A stretch of DNA of 64,000 nucleotides from Aurifilum marmelostoma (lineage: Eukaryota; Ascomycota; Sordariomycetes; Diaporthales; Cryphonectriaceae), in NCBI GenBank assembly GCA_027559495.1, contig JAMXSV010000018.1, forward strand, positions 868,001 to 932,000. Direction: 5' to 3'. The stretch's first letter is position 1, and the number at the start of each line of letters is the position of its first letter. The translations under genes and the position numbers were made by a program. This document shows, one piece after another, positions 56,781 through 64,000 of the stretch. Under the pieces are notes generated by a model that saw nothing but the letters and a program-made list of their open reading frames with translations, was not told where the DNA came from and did no database searches.

Positions 56781-57584
56781 TCAATCATTGGGCTCTGCCA
56801 CGATGCGCAGTCCGCCCTTGAGAACCTCGTTTCTCCTGTGCTCGTCGGCCTGCTGCTTGAGCTTCCTCTTAGCTTCAGCCTCAGCAACAAGCCGCTTCAG
56901 GTAGACCTCGGCCTCGACGGTGGCGCTGTACGCAACTGCGGTCCAGCTCCACAGATTTCTCCTCTCGGCATCGGCGCCCGCTGCCAGCAGGGTCCGCAGC
57001 ACGAGCAGGTTGCCATTGCTGCTGGCAAAGTGCAGCGCCGTGTTGCCCTCCGAGTCGCTGACCCGCACGGCCTGCTCAGGCCCGCACGGCACGTACGTCA
57101 GCAGGATCTGCAGCACCGTGTCGTGCCCGCCGCGGCTGGCCTCCATGATGGCATCGCGTCCCCTGATGTCGCGCCGCATGATCGATTCGGGGTCGTGCTG
57201 GCTCAGGAAGTGGACGATCTCCGTGTGGCCCGCGGCCGAGGCGAGCATCAGCGCGGTCTGGAAGTCATCGTTGAGGGCGGGCAGGTCGGCCTCGTGGCCG
57301 AGGGAGATGAGGAGCTTGACGATGGGCAGGTGGCCCAGGGAGGCGGCGAGGTGCAGATTCGAGTTGGACAGGCCCTCGGGCGACGTGTCTGGGTTGTGGA
57401 GGAGCTTCGGATGGGACGCGATGATGCGCTTCACAAGGAGCGCGTCGTTTGCGTGGATGGCCCGTCGGAGCCGGAGGGGCGCGTCGATCCTGAGGGGCTC
57501 TCAAAGTTAGTCACCGGACGATATTCGAGAGCACCTCTAGGCGGTGTTGTTGGTTTGAGAGCTCGGAGGAGGAAGGACTTGCAT
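56781..57584 (-). CDS. Ankyrin-repeat protein
   Basis: The main exon (57497-56781) is open back to a TGA and has no ATG before residue 30 or so, so a short 5' exon is needed. The best candidate is ATG-CAA at 57584-57579, spliced over an 81-nt intron with CTAAC near its end, giving 240 residues; its donor would be GTCCTT, so this start is tentative. The protein has about four ankyrin repeats: NSNLHLAASLGHLPIVKLLIS, DFQTALMLASAAGHTEIVHFL, GRDAIMEASRGGHDTVLQIL and GNTALHFASSNGNLLVLRTLLAAGA. A helical, Lys/Arg/Glu-rich end follows (KRLVAEAEAKRKLKQQADEH). Ankyrin repeats bind other proteins; no partner can be named. Confidence 0.8.
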
Positions 57585-58414
57585 CTTGAAGAGACGGGGT
57601 CGGTGGTGAGGAGGAGGTGGTGGATCTCGGGAGATCGAGTCAAGAAGCTGTGGAAGGACCTTCTTCGTAAGTAGTGACGATCAGGCGGCGGGTTGAGCTC
57701 TGGGATCCCTAGGCCCAGGGCTGCTGAAGGCGAGGAGATGTTGTGCCGAGTAGCAGGTGATAGAGGATGACGTACAGGGCCGAGGGGGTGCCTGTCAGGT
57801 CTCTTGTTACAGGGCTTGTAGGCACCCCCCCCCCCCGGCACCTAAAAGATAAGGCGATCAGATTGCTGATTGCGGGGGAGGGGCTGGACCTAATTACTTA
57901 CTATAGTATTATTATTCGTATAGTGCCTACAGCCACAACAACAGACGTTACAATATATTATGCTACATGCATTCAACGTCTCTCACTTTCGAGAGGACAA
58001 GTTCTACGCTCGACTATAAGTTAACATGGGTCCGACGAAGAATCACAAACTTATGGGTGTAATTGTAAATTGCTGGGGTCGTATAGTTGAAGAGTGAAGA
58101 CTCGAACCAGAAATTTGCATCAGTTGTCCAAAATTATACAAGTTCATTTCATGTCAATTGTGGTCTTTATGTATATCTTCGTCTATTTGAGTAAGTATTG
58201 GGATGAAGAGAATAGGATCTCAGGCATAGGCGTCTGCTCGTGTCTAGACAGGGCCTCCTGAAGCCATTCCCTCAATTTACCGACCGTCATTGTGTTATGA
58301 TGTAACTTTCCTGTATCTTTCGTCTATCTCGACATTGATATTCTGCTATCCAAAATGGTTCCACCTCAGAGATGTCTGGAGATGACAACCCGTTCATCAC
58401 GACTTTACCCTGAA
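57585..58414. other. Intergenic, no supported gene
   Basis: Contains a poly-C run at 57826-57837 and AT-rich DNA. It carries the 3' flank of the FAD monooxygenase gene. Confidence 0.45.
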
Positions 58415-60564
58415 TCATATCGAAGAGGCCAGCTTGGTCATGAACCCCCGGAAAAATGAGCCAAGTACGTCGACTTCTGCTCCTGGGATGACCATCGATA
58501 TGACTGTGATAAAGGTCAGTCCATACAATTCATTCGTAAGTAAATATTGAACACTCACATTGGTCAGGGCGGACCACGACAATTGTAGTCTCGCTTGCGC
58601 TGATACCAAGGGTATCAAACGCATGGCCATGGCCAGAGTTGTAACTCTTATCGTCGACAAATACTTTATGTAGACCTAAGATAGAAAGTTAGTATTTCAG
58701 ACACTTGGGTCAAGGGAATAGGGAAAGAAGAAGAAGAAGAAGCGCGAGATCTATTGCACTCACTTCGAATCCTGTGTCTTCCAGTCACAGGCTTGAAGAC
58801 TTCAGGTATCTGTGCCAGCTGAATGCTCGTGCGATCTGTCTTGAGAACCAGGAGCGGCTCAATGAGACTGTCTGCATCAGCTTCATCTGGAGTGAACTCC
58901 CGGATCAGCACCTCCAGTCTACTGCCGACGTCTTCCAGCCGGCGCTGCACATTCTCCTGTTGTACGTCCCCGTCAAACACGACGATCCTCCACCGACAGT
59001 CTGACTTCATCACGCTGAGCAGCTGGAAAACCCGTGCATCGCTGTACCTGACGACCTGTGCGCTCGGCAGTCTCATCCCAACCACTAGCAGCGGGCCCCT
59101 CTCGGCATTGCTGACTGGACTTGTCTCTGTCGCCACCGCGGTCGTCTTGCCCGTGCCATGCCCACGCGAAGGCCAGACGATGAGATTCTTGTCGTATCGG
59201 TAAGCCTGGCCGGCCGTGTATCGTCCCGCCTTGACAAACGCATCCCTGACAAAGTCTGGGTCATGAACGGCGGCATCACCCCCGCCGTCTGTCTTGAATA
59301 TCTTGGACCACTTCCGGTCGAAGTCGATAAGCTCCGCGGCGGTCTTTTGCCTTTCGTCCACATACGTCTTGACCAAGTCCACGCTGGCCTGGCCTGACAG
59401 ATATGCACCGAGTTTCCAGCCGATGTTGTATCCGTCCTGCAGACTGAGATTCATGCCCTGCCCAGCCTTGGGAGAATGCGTGTGGCAGGCATCACCAGTC
59501 AGAAACACGCGGAACTGCTCATGAAAATGGTCGGCCAGCCGCTGGCCTATGGCGTACGCAGACCACCACTTCGTCTCGGCGATCTCGAGCTCGTATGGTC
59601 TAAAGATGAGCCTCGCGCGGTCGTGGATATCCTTCTCGGTGACCTGGCTGGCGACGGTTCCTGAGGGAAACTCAATATAGAACCTCGAGACCCCGTTGCC
59701 CTCGCGGGGGATGATGATCAGGGTGCCCGAGGTTGACTGGATGACGCTCTTCTTGCGGATGTCCGGGAATGTTGTGCGTGGCAAGACATCGGCGACGCCC
59801 CAGATGGCATTGGTCGAGTCGCCTAGCATGCTGAAGCCTAGAGATTTTCGGACTGCCGAGTGTGCGCCATCACAGCCCTGTCATGAAGAAAGTAAAAGAG
59901 TGTCAGTAGTAGTCTCTTTCTAATTGCTCTCAGCCCTCTTCGCCTTTTCTCTCCGCCTTGTAGTGACTCTGAAGGTAGGCCGACTGACCAGGGCGTATTT
60001 GGCGCCGAACGAGACTTCCATGCCGTCCTTGATCGCATTCACAGTCACAGGATATGCATCCGGGTCATTCGCCGTGTCAGCATCAACCTTGACGCTCTTC
60101 ACCTCATACCCATACTCCACATCCGTTCCGCCACACCGCAGCATCTCCTTCGTAATCAACTCATTGATGCGCGCCTGGCTGAGAATCACATGAGGCTGAT
60201 GACTCAGGCCAGGCTCCGTGTCAGGCGCAAAATGAGACCTCTTGATGCCGCCGCCTACTCTTCCCCCCTCGCCCGCTCCCGCGCCGTCCTCGAGGGCAGT
60301 ACCCCTGTCCGGCCCCCAGAACGCCAGCTCCAGGACGTGATACGCCTCCCGCAGCAGCTCCTCCGAGATGCCAAAGCTCTCAAAGATCTCGACGGTGCGG
60401 CACTGCACGCCGTCGGCCTTGCCCACCGCGAGGGGTCCGCCCTGGGCCTCGAGGATCTTGAACGGGACGCCGTATTTGGCAAGCCATAGGGCCGCCATCA
60501 GCCCGGCTGAACCGGAACCGCATATGAGGACGTCGGTCTGACGGGCTTCGCTGGGGTTGGACAT
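58415..60564 (-). CDS. FAD monooxygenase, phenol 2-monooxygenase type
   Basis: Four exons (60564-59989, 59877-58764, 58675-58559, 58503-58415) give 631 residues with every phase correct (donors GTCAGT, GTGAGT, GTGAGT; the third intron starts at 58558). It is a class A flavoprotein hydroxylase that inserts oxygen into an aromatic ring using NAD(P)H. Landmarks: FAD-binding ICGSGSAGLMAALWLAKYG (about residues 14-32), DG motif GCDGAHS at residue 193, GD motif FLTGDACHTHSPKAGQGMNLSLQDGYN (about 317), and a C-terminal thioredoxin-like phenol hydroxylase dimerisation domain ending in VVVRPDQFISMVIPGAEVDVLGSFF. The length fits phenol hydroxylases. Fungal relatives act in phenol catabolism or in secondary metabolism. 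A DHA2-type MFS gene lies 0.5 kb upstream on the same strand, so it may be exporting or importing a shared compound. Confidence 0.94.
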
Positions 60565-61060
60565 GGTAGGTTAAGTTGGTCGAGTGGATGGCTCTCTGAG
60601 AAATGCCTGATCTGAGCACTCGTAGAGAAGAGATGATTCAGGTCTTAAAATGGGGTCATATAAGATACATTAGAGTAGTCCATTCGGGGAAGATGTCTAG
60701 GGTCCTTTGTTTCTCCGCGCAGAAACCGCTGTTTGTTCCCGTGCTCCACATCGAGGATGTACACCGAGAATTCGGTTACCCGCCATGAGCGTCGGAGCAA
60801 AATAAGCGTCTTTTCATTAGGCAAGACTCTCAATGAGTACGGGACATATTGGACTCCATTCTTTTGGTCATGACTAATGTGACGTGTGAAGTCATTTAGG
60901 TTCAAAGGCCGCAAACAAGTAGGTAAGAGCAGTGCCTCTCATGAGAACGCTCAGGTCGGCTCGGCTGTGATGGCCAAGGCCATAGAAAGCATACGGAAGA
61001 ATGATTTAGGTATAGACTGATCAGACTAATTCAAGAAGACCAGCCCGAGTCGTATCCCCA
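60565..61060. other. Short intergenic gap in monooxygenase-MFS pair
   Basis: This 496-bp gap holds the monooxygenase promoter and the MFS 3' flank; nothing coding seen. Confidence 0.5.
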
Positions 61061-62862
61061 TCAATCCCTCTTCTTATTTTTGACGGATCTCCACTCCATC
61101 GCAATACTGCCCAGCATCGTTGTACTTGCCAACGCCACGGCCAGATACCACGTCTGCATCAAGCTCGTGTCGAAGATGCCCAACGCGCGCTCCAAGTTCG
61201 CCTGTCCGACGAGGTCTTTGATGTCAGTGAGTCCCATGTTATTCACGGACTCGGGACTCAGGCCCGGGACCAACACCCTCAGGTTGGTGCTGAGCCGGTT
61301 CAAAAAGATAGACTGAGCGGCAGCAATAAAGACCGCAGGGCCAAACTGCTGCGCAAAAATGATCACGGACAGGCCGAGGGAGGCGTCCTTGGCCGGCAAG
61401 ACCGTCTGCACTGCACTCTGCGGTGCCTGGAACCCGATCCCGGACGCAAAGCCCATGCAGGCAGTATACCCAAGCAGTTTTCCCGTGCTCGTCGTCGTGG
61501 TGAATGTGGTCAGGAGTCCTGCGAAAATCGGCATCATTGTCGAGGCGAACAGCATGAAGGGTGTGTAGTAGCCGACAGAGCTCACCGCGGCACCGTGCAG
61601 CACCATCGCCACGAGCATGCCGACCAGGCAGGGGACCATCATGTAGCCAGACTTGGTGGCTGTGTACTCCCTGACTGTCTGGAAGTATGTCGGGAGATAG
61701 TACAGGATGACATTGATCGTGGCATTAGTACAGGACGAGAAGATGAATCCTGCAAGGACAGACCTGTTGAAGAGGATACGAGGTGGGAGCGTGGCCCTGT
61801 CGCCGCGACGGTACTGGTCGTAGCCGAAGAGAACGAGCAGGACAGTGAAGACAACGAACAGACTGACGACGATTCCGCTGTTCCAGGCATAAGTCGTGCC
61901 GGCCCAGGATAGGGCAAGAAAGAGACAGGTGAGGGAGGGGACGAAGAGCGCGTTCCCTAGCAGGTCGAGCTCGACTATTTTCTGCCAGAAAGGCAGACTG
62001 GGCTGGTCACTCTGGTCGATCTGGAGCGTGAAGGCGATAATAATGAAACTGACTGCTCCGGTCGGGATATTGATCCAGAAACACCACCTCCACGACAGCT
62101 TCCCAATAATGAAACCGCCGATCCTGATCGTCGTCAGAGGCTTCTCGTAACGCTCAAAGCTTGACATGTCAAGGCTTTGAAGGAACAGCCGAGGGATAAA
62201 GTCAACAAGAGCTGAGGGTCAATCACTTACGAAGGAGCAGCAATATCTGCCATGCCCTCAATACCTCCTAATGCCCCTGCCACAAGAGGTCTCTTTCTCA
62301 ACGGTACAACATGTGTGAGCATGTAGAAGCAGCCTTGTATGGCTCCAGTACCACCAAGACCGCAGATAGCACGGCTGACTACAAACGCCAAAGACGAGGG
62401 TGCCGTGGCGCTCAGTAGTGAACCACACATGAAGATCGCTACGCTGCCGAGAAAGACGGGGCGTAGTGGATAGAGCGAGTAGATCTTGCCGAACATGAAG
62501 GAGAAGCTGCAGGCGCACAGCCTGAATGCGCTGGAATACCAGCCCACGTCGCGTACGGTGTGGAATTCGTCTGTGATGGACGGCACAGCTGTTGAGACAA
62601 TGGACGTGTCTAGACCCTGGAACAAAAGAACGAGTGCGTTGCATAGCAAGATGAGCCAAAAGCGGATGCCGACTGGGTATTTGGACTCGTCTTCGGCAGT
62701 GATCCCTCCGGGAAGCAGTCCATCATCCCGAACATTGTCGATTTCCAAATTGTCTATCGGCTGTCCCGGTTGGGGTGGTCCCGAATCCTCACTTCTAACA
62801 GGCTCGCTGCTGATGGGACTGGACAATGCCACCCCTTCAGAAGTTGTAGTGATCGTAGACAT
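61061..62862 (-). CDS. MFS transporter, DHA2 (14-TM) type
   Basis: Two exons (62862-62231 and 62123-61061) give 564 residues; the intron is 107 nt (donor GTAAGT, acceptor ATCAG) and joins DIAAPS to IGGFIIGKLSWRWCFWINIP, the family's conserved loop. DHA2 members are proton antiporters for drugs and fungal metabolites. The ATG at 62862 (MSTITTTSEG) is used; the open frame upstream lacks ATG. After an 80-residue acidic N-terminus come FWLILLCNALVLLFQGLDTS, VGWYSSAFRLCACSFSFMFG, GSVAIFMCGSLLSA, and the motif C-like region SRAICGLGGTGAIQGCFYM. The C-terminal half includes GIGFQAPQSAVQTVLPAKDA and a last helix YLAVALASTTMLGSIAM. The neighbouring FAD monooxygenase suggests a catabolic or biosynthetic unit. 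Confidence 0.93.
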
Positions 62863-64000
62863 ATTAGAGCTGCGGAGGTGGGCTGTGTAGATGAACGCAG
62901 TATGATAATCATTGAGGGGAGGCAGAGTCTTGTGCTGTGGCAATTGTAGCGTACTCTGTCACAGTCTCCCTCATGAAGAGACTAATAATTATATGGTCAT
63001 TATCGCGAAATGACACAGATACGTGGAACCCCTTGAGGAAAATCTGTGGGACAGATAGCCCCCCCATAGTCGAGTACAATAATTACGTGTCACGGCCTGC
63101 TTACACAGTAAGACGGAAGGAAGATGTACCCGCAAAGTGGGGATAACTTAAGGGCCGGCACAGTTACAATGCGCTCACGGTACTTATATATTCACAATGT
63201 ATCCTCAGAGCATCTCCATGACAACTTAGCTCGGGCTAGATGGCGTGTGTATGATAGCCGCCGGATCCATTGGGTTTCGCTGGCTCTCTGAGAGCCTCCC
63301 CCAGCATTGTGCCAGCTCCGTGTGCAGCAGAACGTGACCCAGATGGAAGTCCAGCTGCAGCATATGGACAATTTGAAACAAAGGCGATGAATTCAGGGAT
63401 GCGGTGCTTACACTGGTTAAGTGGACCTCAGGGACGTTGAAATAAATATAATGATGTTGTCTCATCACATTTCACTGTGCTGAGTTTCGAATCAGTAGTC
63501 GATCACAACCTTTTGCTTTCCCATGTCTTTACCTCATACAAAGAGCGGGAGGAAGAGTGTCGCCCGAAAAGCAGAAGTTCTCCAAGCAGACATAGTACCC
63601 ATAAGTATGGTCAATCTTCTGGCTCAGATATAAAAGGAACGCCGATCCTTATATGATGTATCTACTTTCCAAACACTTTGTGATATATGGATCCTTTTGT
63701 ATTATAGTGGTTCACTCAAAATCTCGAGTTGTGAACTCAACGACTAAGCCAGATTTAATGCAAGGGAAATGCCCATTTGGAGCTACAGGAGTGAAAATAC
63801 GCATGTTGCGCTGTAATATAACAATAAAAAAAGGTAACAAAGGTAACAAAGGGGGAAGAAGCATTTGCATATTGCACTTGTGTCTAAACACAGAATGTCT
63901 CTCCTCTATTACATCCATCAGAATAATATTCAAGCAGCACTCATGGACACTCTTCACATACTGCACACACTATTAAATGCATAAGTAATTACTTGCCTAA
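62863..64000. other. Right-end intergenic region
   Basis: Contains the MFS promoter and AT-rich DNA to the window edge. Short frames (under 110 codons) have no recognised features. Confidence 0.45.

Noticed and set aside
57431..57841. 136-codon minus-strand frame beside the ankyrin gene
   Set aside because: Wrong phase for the ankyrin repeats; its residues are Pro/Arg/Ser filler.

Overview
The window is nuclear DNA of a filamentous ascomycete, most likely a Sordariomycete. Genes have short introns (about 80-215 nt) with GT..AG ends and CTAAC/CTGAC-type branch sites. Coding exons are GC-rich. Intergenic DNA is pyrimidine-rich and full of homopolymer runs and microsatellites, and the gene set is typical of moulds: complex I 21.3 kDa-type subunit, phosphoketolase, eqolisin protease, Zn2Cys6 factor, RTA1 protein, MFS pumps. 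No rRNA, tRNA, CRISPR or intact transposon was recognised.

Layout. 1-5.7 kb: long non-coding tract. 5.7-11.5 kb (-): a disordered hypothetical protein and a UBP2-type deubiquitinase; the two reading frames are in phase and separated by one TAG. 13.0-13.9 kb (+): four-exon complex I subunit of the NDUFA11/Tim17 type. 14.0-15.0 kb: three related, intron-like repeats between convergent genes. 15.2-17.9 kb (-): phosphoketolase. 22.1-25.4 kb (-): an RTA1 membrane protein and a Zn2Cys6 regulator whose promoters share a palindrome. 26.7-27.3 kb (-): a Ser/Ala-rich GPI-type wall protein. 31.7-32.4 kb (+): a secreted protein. 32.9-34.7 kb (-): Mss116-like DEAD-box helicase. 35.7-36.6 kb (+): a SIMPL-domain protein. 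37.4-38.3 kb (+): a cupin protein with a membrane tail. 38.7-40.4 kb (-): a BCS1-like AAA ATPase. 41.4-42.3 kb (-): a glutamic peptidase. 46.2-47.0 kb (-): a secreted alpha/beta hydrolase. 49.1-52.2 kb (-): two or three lineage-specific proteins. 53.8-55.5 kb (-): MFS transporter. 56.8-57.6 kb (-): ankyrin protein. 58.4-62.9 kb (-): a phenol-hydroxylase-type FAD monooxygenase followed by a 14-TM-type MFS pump.

Functional themes. Housekeeping mitochondrial and protein-turnover genes (complex I subunit, helicase, BCS1-like, UBP2) are mixed with secreted or surface proteins and two accessory modules: a regulator plus RTA1 pair, and a monooxygenase plus efflux-pump pair that looks like an aromatic-compound or small metabolite cassette. 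Exon structures below were built by hand from splice signals and frame continuity; transcripts were not available.
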